NCBI RefSeq assembly: GCF_027568515.1
Contig: NZ_JANKZF010000003.1
Span: forward strand, 124,001 to 188,000
DNA from: Arthrobacter sp. HY1533
GTDB taxonomy: Bacteria; Actinomycetota; Actinomycetes; Actinomycetales; Micrococcaceae
Direction: 5' to 3'
Length of the DNA: 64,000 nt
Shown here: positions 15,753 to 26,000 of the stretch, one piece after another
Position numbering within the stretch: position 1 is the stretch's first letter
How the letters are laid out: the number at the start of each line of letters is the position of its first letter
Made by a program: the position numbers and the translations under genes
Notes under the pieces: generated by a model
Databases searched by the model: none
Seen by the model: the letters and a program-made list of their open reading frames with translations, nothing else
Told to the model about the DNA's origin: nothing

Positions 15753-17714
15753 ATGACTTGGTTTCAAGCCCTGCCCGCGTTGGCAACGGCCCTGCTCATA
15801 GTATTTCTGCCAGGCACCGTGCTGGCACGTTGCCTCGGTGCCCGTGGAATGACCTGGCTCGGAGTCTCCGCGCCCCTGTCCATGTCACTGGTCGGTGTTG
15901 GCGCAATTGCCACCCAAATGGTCAACGTTCGCTGGTCACTGTTGGCGCTGGCACTCGTGACACTGCTGGCATCGGGTGCCGGTCTGGGACTTCGATACGT
16001 CCTGGTCATTCGCAAGTCGGCCCCCGCACCCTTGTGGATTCGGCCCACTCCGGGCATGGTTGCTGGCATGTTGGCCGGCCTCGGTTTCGGCGCCGGCGTC
16101 ATTGCGTGGCGGTTTACCAGGATGTTTATCCATCCGGGGAACATCTCCCAGTCGTACGACAACGTGTTCCACCTGAACGCAATCCGTTACATCATCGATT
16201 CAGGCAACGGATCCTCACGCTTTCTGGGAACGCTCGAGGCCGGAGGCGGCACTTCCTTCTATCCTGGCGCATGGCACGACCTGGTGGCCCTGGTGGCCCA
16301 AGGCAGCCAGGTTTCCATTCCTGTCGCCATCAACAGCGTCAACATTGTGCTCGGTGCGCTGGTATGGACCGTGTCGAGCATGTACCTTGCAAGCCGCATT
16401 GCCGGCACCCGGCCTGCCACTCTGCTCGTGACAGGCGCCCTCGCCGGGGCGTTTGCGGCATTCCCGTACCTGCTTGTGGATTTTGGGGTTCTGTATCCAA
16501 ACTTCCTGGCTATCGCGGTGCTCCCTGCCATGATCGCCCTGGGTTGCGACGCATTGGGGCTTTCATCAAGTTCGGCGCCACACCCCGTACTGGCCTGGGT
16601 CCTTCTTGCCACGGCTGCCCCTGGCCTGGCCCTGGCGCACCCCAATGTGTTCCTGGCCATGGCCGCCTTCGCGGTGCCCATGCTGCTTTTTTGGCTGGTC
16701 CTGCAGAGCATCCGAAAGTACAGGAAGTCTGCCGGGTGGTTGCAATACGGCGGCTCGGTCGTGGCTGTGGCTGCCTATCTGGTCCTCCTGCTCACGGTTT
16801 GGGAAAAGGTCCGCCCCAGCAAGGCCGCGTCATTCTGGCCACCCACCCAAACAATCGCACAAGCATTTGGCGAAGCAATTTCCAGTGCCCCACAACGTGG
16901 TCCCATTTCCTGGGTCATTCTTTCCCTGACGGCCCTGGGCCTGCTGGCTATATCCAGGGACGGCAAGAAACTGTGGTTCCTCGGGGTCTACGCGGTCGGT
17001 GTCATGTTCTATGTGGTGGTCTCGGGATTCGCCACGGGAGACTTGCGCTCATTCATTACAGGCGTCTTCTACAACGACAGCTTCAGGTTGGCTGCAATGC
17101 TGCCCGTGGCTGCCCTGCCGCTGACAGTCCTGGGCGCCGTCTGGCTTTTCAGCTCGCTGCTTGAACGGGTGCCCACCCGCTGGCGGGAATCTCGAGCAAT
17201 CTGGTGCAGCATTCTGGTGTTGGGTTCCGCGGCAGCCTTGGCGACGGGTATTGCTGCCCAGGACAACTCAGTTGACACAGCACAGGACAAGGGTTTCAAC
17301 ATGTACGAGCTGACCCCCGACTCACTGCTGCTATCCACCGATGAGGCCAAGCTCATTTCCCGCGCCTCCGCTTCCATTCCGGAGGGCTCCACCGTCATCG
17401 GCAATCCGGCCACAGGTGCTTCATTGGTGTATGCCCTTGCCAACCGCAATGTCATTCTGCCGGCAGTGGCAAGCAGTCCCAGCACCGACGACAAGATTGT
17501 CACCGAACGGCTTGGCCAAATCCTTGCCGACCCAACAGTGTGTGAGGCTGTCGAGCGCCTCAACTCGTTCTACGTTTTGGACTTCGGTGAAAAAGCAGTC
17601 AACAACATAGTTATTCCGTTCCCAACATCAGAAGAACTGGCGGCAAATCCAGGGCTGACGTTGCTTGACCAGGAGGGCCCGGCCAAGCTTTACAAGATCA
17701 ACGCCTGCAGATAG
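15753..17714 (+). CDS. Large polytopic membrane protein, DUF6541-like, surface glycan region
   Basis: A 653-residue protein with about 13 membrane helices and an extracellular C-terminal part from about residue 510. YDNVFHLNAIRYIIDSG and GTSFYPGAWHDLVALVAQ in the first large outside loop, with charged residues after helix 4, give it the look of a GT-C-fold glycosyltransferase. I recall this form as the DUF6541 family, often next to cell-wall glycan genes of actinobacteria; its reaction is not established. The C-terminal region (SIPEGSTVIGNPATGASLVY) is soluble and conserved-looking. It converges on galE across a hairpin terminator. Confidence 0.72.
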   Translation: MTWFQALPALATALLIVFLPGTVLARCLGARGMTWLGVSAPLSMSLVGVGAIATQMVNVRWSLLALALVTLLASGAGLGLRYVLVIRKSAPAPLWIRPTPGMVAGMLAGLGFGAGVIAWRFTRMFIHPGNISQSYDNVFHLNAIRYIIDSGNGSSRFLGTLEAGGGTSFYPGAWHDLVALVAQGSQVSIPVAINSVNIVLGALVWTVSSMYLASRIAGTRPATLLVTGALAGAFAAFPYLLVDFGVLYPNFLAIAVLPAMIALGCDALGLSSSSAPHPVLAWVLLATAAPGLALAHPNVFLAMAAFAVPMLLFWLVLQSIRKYRKSAGWLQYGGSVVAVAAYLVLLLTVWEKVRPSKAASFWPPTQTIAQAFGEAISSAPQRGPISWVILSLTALGLLAISRDGKKLWFLGVYAVGVMFYVVVSGFATGDLRSFITGVFYNDSFRLAAMLPVAALPLTVLGAVWLFSSLLERVPTRWRESRAIWCSILVLGSAAALATGIAAQDNSVDTAQDKGFNMYELTPDSLLLSTDEAKLISRASASIPEGSTVIGNPATGASLVYALANRNVILPAVASSPSTDDKIVTERLGQILADPTVCEAVERLNSFYVLDFGEKAVNNIVIPFPTSEELAANPGLTLLDQEGPAKLYKINACR

Positions 17715-17764
17715 GGCCATCCAAGGCGCATCTGCGGGCCCCGAGCCTTCCCGGGCCCTGAACG

Positions 17765-17799
17765 AGTGTGTCCCTGCAGATTGCCTGCAGGGACACACT
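17765..17799. terminator. Hairpin terminator between converging genes
   Basis: A perfect 15-pair stem, AGTGTGTCCCTGCAG at 17765-17779 and its complement at 17785-17799, with loop ATTGC. It lies 50 bases after the DUF6541-like gene and 35 bases after the end of galE on the other strand. There is only a very short T run on either side, so it may act as a bidirectional but weak stop or as an mRNA 3' end protector. Confidence 0.7.
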
Positions 17800-17833
17800 T
17801 TGCCAGTGGCAGGTCAGTGGGGCGCAGCGCCTG

Positions 17834-18847
17834 CTATGCGCCGTAGCCCTGCGGGTTGTTGAACTGCCAGCGCCAATGGTCTTCACACATTTGTGCCAGG
17901 TTTCTGTGGGCGGACCATCCGAGGTCGGCCAGGGCCGACGAGGGGTCCGCATAGCTGACAGCGGCATCGCCCGGACGGCGCGGGGCAAATTCGAAGGGCA
18001 CCGGCTTGCCGGCCGCATCCCCAAACGCCTGGATGACCTCGAGAACCGACGAACCGTTTCCTGTCCCCAGGTTCCAGCGGAACACACCAGCGTGGGCTGG
18101 CAGGTAGTCCAGGGCCGCCAGGTGTCCGGCAGCCAAATCCATGACGTGGATGTAGTCCCGGATGCCCGTGCCATCCGGTGTGGGGTAGTCGTTCCCAAAA
18201 ACCATGACTTTTTCGCGCCGGCCCACGGCAACCTGTGCGACGAACGGCAGCAAATTGTTGGGGATGCCTGAGGGGTCCTCACCGATCCGGCCGGATTCGT
18301 GGGCGCCCACCGGGTTGAAGTACCGCAGCAGGGCCACCCGCCAGCTGGGATCGGCGGCACCCAGGTCGGTGAGGATGTCCTCGATCTGTTCCTTGGTGCG
18401 TCCGTAGGGGTTCGTGGCGTCCAGCGGCATCTTTTCGATGAGCGGGACTTCCTCGCTGGCGCCGTACACCGTGGCGGAGGAACTGAAGACGAGCGTGCGA
18501 ACGCCGTGCTTGTCCATTGAGGCAAGAAGGTTCAGCGTGCCGACAATGTTGTTTTGGTAGTAGCGCAGCGGCTGGGCAACAGACTCGCCCACAGCCTTCA
18601 GGCCCGCAAAGTGGATGACCGCGTCAATGCCTTCGCTGGCAAATAGGGCGTCGACGCCCTGTGCGTCCAGCAGGTCCAGTTCCACGAACTTCGGATGCCT
18701 GCCGGTAAGCTCCTCCACCCTGCGCAGTGATTCGGCCGAGGAGTTTGCCAGGTTGTCCAGCACGACGACGCTGTGCCCGGCTTCCAGCAGGCAAAGGACG
18801 GTGTGCGAACCAATGTATCCGGCGCCGCCGGTGACTAGTACTTTCAT
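17834..18847 (-). CDS. galE: UDP-glucose 4-epimerase
   Basis: Interconverts UDP-glucose and UDP-galactose using bound NAD. The 337-residue protein opens with the Rossmann motif GGAGYIGSHT; the catalytic Ser-Tyr-Lys set is seen in FSSSATVYG and NPYGRTK (about residues 123 and 148). MDLAAGHLAALDYL and LGTGNGSSVLEV are typical GalE. UDP-galactose is the substrate of the UDP-galactopyranose mutase encoded 30 kb away, so this gene can feed galactofuranose synthesis, although it may serve general metabolism too. The gene is on its own on the minus strand, diverging from the acyltransferase gene with only 41 bases between. Confidence 0.95.
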   Translation of the reverse strand: MKVLVTGGAGYIGSHTVLCLLEAGHSVVVLDNLANSSAESLRRVEELTGRHPKFVELDLLDAQGVDALFASEGIDAVIHFAGLKAVGESVAQPLRYYQNNIVGTLNLLASMDKHGVRTLVFSSSATVYGASEEVPLIEKMPLDATNPYGRTKEQIEDILTDLGAADPSWRVALLRYFNPVGAHESGRIGEDPSGIPNNLLPFVAQVAVGRREKVMVFGNDYPTPDGTGIRDYIHVMDLAAGHLAALDYLPAHAGVFRWNLGTGNGSSVLEVIQAFGDAAGKPVPFEFAPRRPGDAAVSYADPSSALADLGWSAHRNLAQMCEDHWRWQFNNPQGYGA

Positions 18848-18888
18848 GCGATCCAGCCTATACGGGGTTCCCGGTAGAATTTAATGTT

Positions 18889-21033
18889 GTGTCCTCCTAC
18901 AGCTCCATGGAAAAAACCATGGTCTCCCCTCCTGCCACCCAAGCCACACGCCGCACGGCCGCGTCCTTCCGGCCGGAGATTCAGGGTCTTCGCGCAGTGG
19001 CGGTCACTGCCGTCGTGCTCTACCACCTCTGGCCCAAACGGCTCACGGGAGGATTTGTGGGCGTCGACGTATTCTTCGTCATCTCCGGGTATCTCATCAC
19101 CGCCCACATGTACCGCGAGATCAAATCCCCATCCGGCTTCTCCCTCATCAAGTTTTGGGGCCGTCGCATCCGCAGGCTGTTGCCCGCTGCATTTGCTGTC
19201 CTGCTTGCCTCACTGGCCGCCGTGTTCTTTTTTGTTCCTCAGACACTGTGGCAGTCCAACGGCAAGCAGATCGGGGCCAGTGCCCTGTACCTGCAGAATT
19301 GGGTTCTCGCCGCCGACGCCGTGGACTACTCGGCACTGAATGCAGATGCCACAGTAGCGCAGCACTACTGGTCCCTTTCCATTGAGGAACAGTTCTATTT
19401 CTTGTGGCCACTGGCCATTGTTGGCCTGTTGTGGCTGCTGGGCAAGGTGGCCAGGCGCGTCCCGGCACTGGCCCTTTCTCCCCGCTCGGCGTTGATTGCA
19501 GGGCTGGGAGCCATCGGCGCGGCGTCACTGCTCCACTCAATTCACGAAACCTCCGTGAACCCTGCTGCCGCATACTTCGTGACGCCCACACGGGTGTGGG
19601 AATTTGTTGCCGGCGCCCTGGTCGCCCTGATCTTCCTGGACCGCCAACTGTCCGGGCCGGTGGCAACCACGCTGGCGTGGGCCGGCCTGGGCGGAATCCT
19701 CGTCTCGGCGGTGCTCTACAGCGGGCAGACCCCGTTCCCGGGGTACACGGCCCTGCTGCCCGTCGTGGGCACCGCATTGTTGCTTTGCTGCAGCGGCAAC
19801 ACCTCCATTGCCGGCCCGGCGTGGCTGTTGTCACGGCGGCCTGCCACCTTTGTCGGGGACATCTCCTACGCCGTCTACCTGTGGCACTGGCCCCTGATAG
19901 TCATCGCCCCCTTCGCGCTCACATCAGATCTCAGCTGGGACACAAAACTGGGCATCCTGGCCCTGTCAATCCTGTTGTCCTGGCTGACCAAGGTGTTGCT
20001 GGAAGACCCGCTCCGGAGAGGGTCCCTGCTGCGCGGTTCCGCCCGGACCTACTCCTTTGCCGCGGTGGGGATGCTGGTGGTTGCCGGCTTGTCACTTGGG
20101 CTGGTCTCACTTGCCAACGCCCCGGCCCCTGCGGACACGGAATTTCAGTCGTCGCATTGCTACGGCCCGGCAGCCTTGGATCCAGCCAACGCCTGCGCCA
20201 CTGTACTGGGTTCCTCGGCCCCCAACCCGCCGGCAGTGTCAGTCTCAAAGGAAAACACCACCCCTCTCTACCCCGGGTGCCAGGCCAGTTTTGCCGGCTC
20301 GGAGCTCGTGACGTGCAGCCTGGGTGTTCCTGCGGCCTCCGCCACGGCCACGGTTGCCATGGTTGGCGACTCCCATGCCACCGCCTGGTACCCGGCGGTG
20401 GAAGCCTTGGCCAAGAAGCACAATTGGCGTGTGGTCACCTACGCAAAGGCGTCCTGCCCTGTCACGAGCGCCCTGCGCATCCTGGACAACGAGAAGACGC
20501 CGCAGAACCAGGCGGATTGCCATGCCTGGGTGCAGAAAGTCAATGAAACGCTGACAGCCGATCAATCGATTTCAACGATTTTCACGGCGTCCTACTCATC
20601 CGCCTACACGTACACTTCGGCGGCGGGAGAGGAGCTGGGGAATCCTGCCGTTGACGGCTTCACCCGCATGTGGGCTGGTTGGCAGGCCGCCGGGAAGCAG
20701 GTTGTCGTTTTCGACGACGTGCCGCGCACCAACGGCCAGTACATTCCCACCTGCCTGGCCCAAAACGCACAGGACCCCATGAAGTGTGCCTCGCCCGTCA
20801 GCCAGGCCATTCCTGCCACCATGAACATCACCCGGGCCGCCGAAGCTGCCGCCAAACACGGAATCATCCGGATCAAGTTGCGCGAACAGTTTTGTGATGC
20901 CCAGTGGTGCTATCCGGTGGTCGGCTCGGTGATCGTCTACCGCGACTATTCCCACCTGAGCGCCTCCTATGCCCGGGCGCTGGTACCGTTTGTTGATGCC
21001 CAGCTCCAAGCCCTGAAGATTGGACAACCATGA
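18889..21033 (+). CDS. Acyltransferase-3 / SGNH fusion (OatA-like), first copy
   Basis: A 714-residue protein with an N-terminal acyltransferase-3 domain of about ten helices (EIQGLRAVAVTAVVLYHLWP and GGFVGVDVFFVISGYLI) and a C-terminal outside SGNH esterase-type domain: MVGDSHATAW holds the Ser nucleophile (about 492) and YRDYSHLS the Asp-His pair (about 685). OatA-like proteins move acyl groups across the membrane onto wall glycans. GTG 18889 is the start given by the frame; an ATG six codons later is possible. Its ATGA overlap with the next gene couples it to a glycosyltransferase. A second such protein lies at 42.4-44.5 kb. Confidence 0.9.
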   Translation: MSSYSSMEKTMVSPPATQATRRTAASFRPEIQGLRAVAVTAVVLYHLWPKRLTGGFVGVDVFFVISGYLITAHMYREIKSPSGFSLIKFWGRRIRRLLPAAFAVLLASLAAVFFFVPQTLWQSNGKQIGASALYLQNWVLAADAVDYSALNADATVAQHYWSLSIEEQFYFLWPLAIVGLLWLLGKVARRVPALALSPRSALIAGLGAIGAASLLHSIHETSVNPAAAYFVTPTRVWEFVAGALVALIFLDRQLSGPVATTLAWAGLGGILVSAVLYSGQTPFPGYTALLPVVGTALLLCCSGNTSIAGPAWLLSRRPATFVGDISYAVYLWHWPLIVIAPFALTSDLSWDTKLGILALSILLSWLTKVLLEDPLRRGSLLRGSARTYSFAAVGMLVVAGLSLGLVSLANAPAPADTEFQSSHCYGPAALDPANACATVLGSSAPNPPAVSVSKENTTPLYPGCQASFAGSELVTCSLGVPAASATATVAMVGDSHATAWYPAVEALAKKHNWRVVTYAKASCPVTSALRILDNEKTPQNQADCHAWVQKVNETLTADQSISTIFTASYSSAYTYTSAAGEELGNPAVDGFTRMWAGWQAAGKQVVVFDDVPRTNGQYIPTCLAQNAQDPMKCASPVSQAIPATMNITRAAEAAAKHGIIRIKLREQFCDAQWCYPVVGSVIVYRDYSHLSASYARALVPFVDAQLQALKIGQP

Positions 21034-22010
21034 CCGCCCACAGCGACGGCGCCCGCATCCTGCACCTCGGAGACATCTCCGGAACATCCAAAAGTGTCAT
21101 TGAGGTGGCCCGCACGAAGGGCCTGGATTGGGTGCTGCGTGACGTTCCTGCCGGCCGGGGGGCGAATCCTGCGCTCATCATGGCGCGCAGGCTGCGTGAC
21201 CTGGTTTCAGTCCGTGCCCTGCGGCCGCGGCCGGATGTCCTGCACATCAACTACGGGGTCTCCGGCTACTACGGCTGGGGGCGAAAGAACGTTGTCCTGC
21301 ACCTCCACGGAACTGACGTGCGCAGCGACCTGTTGTCACCAGTCCTGGGGCCAGTGGTCCGCCACTCCATCAAGAGCGCCGATGTGGTTCTGTTCTCCAC
21401 GCCCGACATGGGCGACGCCGTTCATCGCCTCAGGCCCGACGCGCAATGGTTTCCCGCACCCCTGCCGCCCGCCGCCGCAACGATGCAAACCCTGAAGAGG
21501 CCACGCGCAGGCAAGAAGATCTTCTTTGCCAGCCGCTGGGACGATTCCAAGGGCGCACCCGGCCTCCTTGAGCTTGCGGCATCGCTGCAACGCCACCGCA
21601 CAGACCTTGAACTCGTGGGCCTGGACTGGGGCAGCCATGCCGGGCAAGCCAGGGACCTTGGCCTGCGCCTGCTGCCGCTCATGTCCACCGAGGAGTTCCG
21701 GATGCAACTGGCCGAGTCCGACGTCGTGATTGGACAGATTGCCGTGGGGGCCCTGGGGCTCAGCGACCTCGAAGCAATGGCCCAGGGCCGGCCCCTCGTG
21801 GCCAGATTCACCCTGGACGCCGAGTACGGCGGTCCGGCGCCCTTGTTCAACACCGAGGACGCCGCCCCGTTGTCGCTGGTCCAACAGATCCTGGCCGACC
21901 CTGCCGCGGCGGCGGAGGTGGGCGCCCGGGGACGGGAGTGGGCGTTGGCACACCATGGCGCAGAAAAACTGGAAGCCCGCTTGGAAGCGATATACGAAAA
22001 ACTCCTGTAG
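21030..22010 (+). CDS. Glycosyltransferase, GT4-like, short
   Basis: A 326-residue GT-B-type glycosyltransferase. It has VVLHLHGTDVRSDLLSP in the N-terminal domain, KKIFFASRWDDSKGAPGLLELA at the domain junction, and the donor-binding end GLSDLEAMAQGRPLVARF with the conserved Glu. ATG overlaps the acyltransferase stop (ATGA). It is paralogous to the gene at 32.5 kb: HLHGTDVRS/LHGSDIRS, ELVGLDWG/ELVGLNWG and SRWDDSKG/SRWDDDKG agree. The sugar donor cannot be read from the sequence. It would act on the inner face of the membrane. Confidence 0.85.
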   Translation: MTAHSDGARILHLGDISGTSKSVIEVARTKGLDWVLRDVPAGRGANPALIMARRLRDLVSVRALRPRPDVLHINYGVSGYYGWGRKNVVLHLHGTDVRSDLLSPVLGPVVRHSIKSADVVLFSTPDMGDAVHRLRPDAQWFPAPLPPAAATMQTLKRPRAGKKIFFASRWDDSKGAPGLLELAASLQRHRTDLELVGLDWGSHAGQARDLGLRLLPLMSTEEFRMQLAESDVVIGQIAVGALGLSDLEAMAQGRPLVARFTLDAEYGGPAPLFNTEDAAPLSLVQQILADPAAAAEVGARGREWALAHHGAEKLEARLEAIYEKLL

Positions 22011-22116
22011 ATCGCCGCCCCGGCACTCCGGGCACGACACTGGCCCCAGCCACGGCAGTGTTTCTAGCGCGGCAGCTAAGCTATTGGCACACCCTATAGA
22101 AAGTCCGAGGCCGGCA

Positions 22117-22989
22117 GTGTCAGAACTCAGTGTGATCATCCCAGTCAAAAACGGGATGCCCTACCTTCCACGCACCATTTCCAGCACGCTGCGGGCAATG
22201 CCCCGGGATGCTGAACTGCTGGTCATGGACGATGGCAGCACTGACGGCACCGCGGGATACCTCTCCAGCGTGCGTGACAAACGCCTGAAGGTGTTCCGCA
22301 ATGACGAATCCGTGGGGGTTGCAAACGCCGCGACTGCCCTGCTGGGTCATGCGGAGGGCAAGTTCGTGGCACGCATGGACGGCGACGACATCTGCCTGCC
22401 CTGGCGGTTCGCTGCCCAACGCCGGTCGCTGGGAGACGCGGACCTCCTGTTTTCCGGGGCCTTGTTTGTCAACGGACAGGGAAAACCATTTCCACCCACG
22501 TTCCAGCCGGGGATTTCGCCTGCTGCCATGCCGATTCACTTGTTGATGACAAACGTCCTGATGAACCCCACCATGTATGGCCGAAGGACCGTCCTGGAGG
22601 GACTTGGGGGTTATCAAAAGACTCCCACGGAAGACTATGACCTCTGGCTCCGTGCTGCTGCATCCGGGGCGCGCATGAAGCGCATGGCATATGTGCCAAC
22701 AATCGTTTACCGGCGCCACGCCACCCAGCTGAGCCAGGCGCGCGCCTGGGCCACGGAAAACGGCGACACCATACTGTCTGCATCCTTCCGCGCCTTGGCT
22801 TCACAACAATTGGGCTTCCAGGGCTCAGCCTCCACCATCCTGTACAACCGCCCCATGGCGGGTCAGCCGTATCCCGAAGACCCCGACATCACCGACTTTG
22901 CCCACCTTGTCCTCGAAGCAGCCGGACGATTGGGCGAAAAGGACCGCAAAGGCGTTGAGGACCGACTGCGGTCCATGTACCGGCTGTGA
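22117..22989 (+). CDS. Family 2 glycosyltransferase
   Basis: A 290-residue GT-A glycosyltransferase that starts SELSVIIPVKNGMPYLPRTI and has VMDDGSTDGT and FVARMDGDDICLPWR, the latter carrying the metal-binding DxD. GYQKTPTEDYDLWLRAAASG holds the ED catalytic base pair typical of GT2. GTG 22117 is preceded by GAGG seven bases upstream; the frame is open into the upstream gene but that part overlaps it on the same strand and is not coding. It follows the GT4 gene after 106 bases, likely in one transcript. Confidence 0.88.
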   Translation: MSELSVIIPVKNGMPYLPRTISSTLRAMPRDAELLVMDDGSTDGTAGYLSSVRDKRLKVFRNDESVGVANAATALLGHAEGKFVARMDGDDICLPWRFAAQRRSLGDADLLFSGALFVNGQGKPFPPTFQPGISPAAMPIHLLMTNVLMNPTMYGRRTVLEGLGGYQKTPTEDYDLWLRAAASGARMKRMAYVPTIVYRRHATQLSQARAWATENGDTILSASFRALASQQLGFQGSASTILYNRPMAGQPYPEDPDITDFAHLVLEAAGRLGEKDRKGVEDRLRSMYRL

Positions 22990-23051
22990 GCTAAACACCC
23001 CTTTTGGCGTTTCACACGTCCTGGCCACTTACACTTAGGCGGATTCATTCC

Positions 23052-26000
23052 ATGTTCTCCACGTCGGCGCCGCGATTCATCAGCCACACCCCTGAACCAT
23101 CACCCCATAGGCTGGTGCGGCGGGCCTGCGCCAGCGTTGTGGCCGTCGCGCTGATCCTTGGAATGGGCGCCCTGCCCGCCGGGGCCGCTCCCGCACCCAC
23201 CCCTGCCGTGGATGCGCCGACACCCAGCAGCCTGGCCAGCCCCACACTGGAGGGTGCCGCCCCTGAAGCTGGGTCCACCCCGACGCAGGTCCCGGACGCA
23301 GGCCCCACTGGGCAAGCCACGGCCACCGCCACAGCGGAAACGATGCCTCCCGCCAATCCCGGCGCCTTTATGGGCCAGGGCGCCTCCCGGGCCCTGCGCG
23401 GGGTAGCTGCCAATGCGCCGATGTCCGCTCTCCTGGGTGAAGTGGAAGCCGCGCAGCCCTACGACGCCAGGGCCCTTCCCTCGGGAGTGCAGGGGATGGA
23501 CGTCAGCGGTTGGCAGGCCGATCCGGAAACGTACTCGGTCAGCCAGGTAAATTGGGCCCAGCATTGGTCCATGGGGTCGCGTTTTGTGTACGCCAAGGCC
23601 ACCGAAGGCGACTATTTCGTGGACGCCTCACGCCCCTCGCACCTGAAGGGTGCCACAGGGGTGGGCATGCTCACCGGCGCCTACCATTTTGCGCTGCCGG
23701 GCCAATCCTCCGCCGTGGCACAGGCGGATTTCTTCCTCAGGAACGGCGGTTCCTGGGCGGCAAACGGCAACACCCTTCCGCCGTTGCTGGACATGGAAAA
23801 CAACCCGTACACCAATCCAAGCAAACGGCCGTACTACGGCAACAACTGCTACAACATGACCCCAAGCTCCATGGTGGCGTGGATCAAGGCCTTTTCGAAC
23901 CGGGTGTTGGCCCAGACAGGCCGACTTCCTGCCATCTACACCAACTACTACTGGTGGCAGGAGTGCACCGGAAACTCCAAGGACTTTGCCAAACAGCCAC
24001 TCCATATTGCCGCCTACGGCGCGTCTTCCCCCTGGATTCCGGGCGGCTGGCAGGACTACCAGTTCTGGCAATACAGCGACAGCGGCCCATTCGCCGGCGA
24101 CTCGAATGTCTGGAACGGAACATTGGCCGGCTTGAAGGCTTTTGCAGGGGCTTCCGACAGCCCGGCAACGGCACCGTCCATCCCGTCACCGGCCGACCTG
24201 GTGGCGGCCGACTCCTCGGGCCAGCTATGGAACTATCCTGGCACGTCCGCAGGCTCGTATGGGCCGCGGAAATTGATAGGCACGGGCTGGACGGGCCTGC
24301 GGTCCCTGAATGTCATCGACTGGGATGCCGACGGAACGCTGGACATCGTGGCGCAATGGACGTCGGGCCGCCTGTCCTTCTACCGGGGACAGCCAACGGG
24401 AGGATTCTCAACCCCCTTGACGCTGGCGGCGTCAGGTTGGGGCACCGCGCAACTCACCCTTGGCTATTGGCTGAACTCCAGCAACCGCCCACAAATTTTG
24501 GCAAAATCACCCGACGGCACCCTGCGCCTTTGGCGCAATGATGAGGCTGGGACGATTTCCGGCGGCAATGTCATCGGTTCCGGATGGGGCCAGTTCAATG
24601 TGACAATGGTTGACTTTGATGGCGATGGAAAACAGGACCTCCTTGCCCAAGACACGGCAGGTTCGCTGAAGCTCTACCGTTCGAATGGAACCGGCGGCTT
24701 TGTCGACGAAACCCGAAAAGTCGTCGGAGTTGGCTGGAACGGCTTCACCAGCCTGAGCGTCGCTTCAGGCTTTGCAGGTCCGGGCACGGTGGGGCTCGTG
24801 GCCCGCACCAAGGCTGGAGCGCTCTACTACTACCCGGTCCCGGGCAATTCGCGATTCGGCTCAGCCGTGGCCGTGGGACAAGGCTTCACCACGTTCCTCA
24901 TTGCAGGAGGGGAAACCATCAATGTGGCTCCCCCGCTGGTCAGCCCTTCACCCACGCCTACGCCGGTTCCGCCCATCACCGGCCCGTCGATCCAGGCTAT
25001 GTCGGATGTTGTCACAGTGGACGGATCCGGCGTGCTGTGGCGCCGCCCCGTGGCGGCTTCGGTTCTTGGCCAGCCCAAGCAAATTGGGGCCGGATTCAAC
25101 GGCGCAAAGTCCGTCCACGTTGTCGATTGGGACGCCGACGGGGTTCTTGACCTCATGGTCCAATGGGAGAACGGCAAGCTGACACTCTACCGGGGCGCCC
25201 GCTTGGGCGGCTTCAGCGCTGTCGCACTCGGTTCATCGGGTTGGAACGGTGTTGACATGACCGTTGGCCAGTGGGTCAAGGGGGCAAAATACCCCAGCAT
25301 CGTGGCCCGCAGCATTTCCGGGGACCTGCTGAGCTACACAACAATCAACGGATCTTCGGTGTCTGCCGGCATTGTGGTCGCCAAGGGCATGACCCGAGTG
25401 CACCCGGTCATCAGCGACTTCGATGGTGACGGGAACGCCGACATTCTGGCGTTCGACAACATTGGCCGCATCAACCTGCTGCGTTCCACCGGCAAGGGCA
25501 CCTTGATTTCGGAGGCCCGTCCTGTGGTTGGAAACGGGTGGAAAGCCATGACGAGCATTGGCTCCGCCATTGGCCACACAGCAAACGGTTCCAGCGGCCT
25601 GCTGGCCCGGACATCGGCCGGTTCCTTGACGTACTACCCATTCAATAAGTCCACGTTTGGCACCCCCGTGGTTCTCGCCAACGGCTGGAACGCGTACACC
25701 ATTGCCGGCAGCGAACGCTTGATCCCCTCAAGCCCACTCACCAGCCTTGCCGATGTTGTGACGATTGACGCTTCAGGAGTGGTCTGGAACAGGACCGCCT
25801 CAGGGGATTCAAAACTCTCGGCCGCGTTTCCCATCCAGGGCGGTTGGCGCAACGTGAAGAGCCAACATGTGACCGATTGGAACGCCGATGGTGTTCCGGA
25901 CCTTCTGGTCCAGTGGGAAAACGGGACCGTGGATGTCTACTCAGCCTCGCCCCAGGGCGGCTTCTCCGCACCTGTCCGCATCGGCTACAACGGCTGGGCC

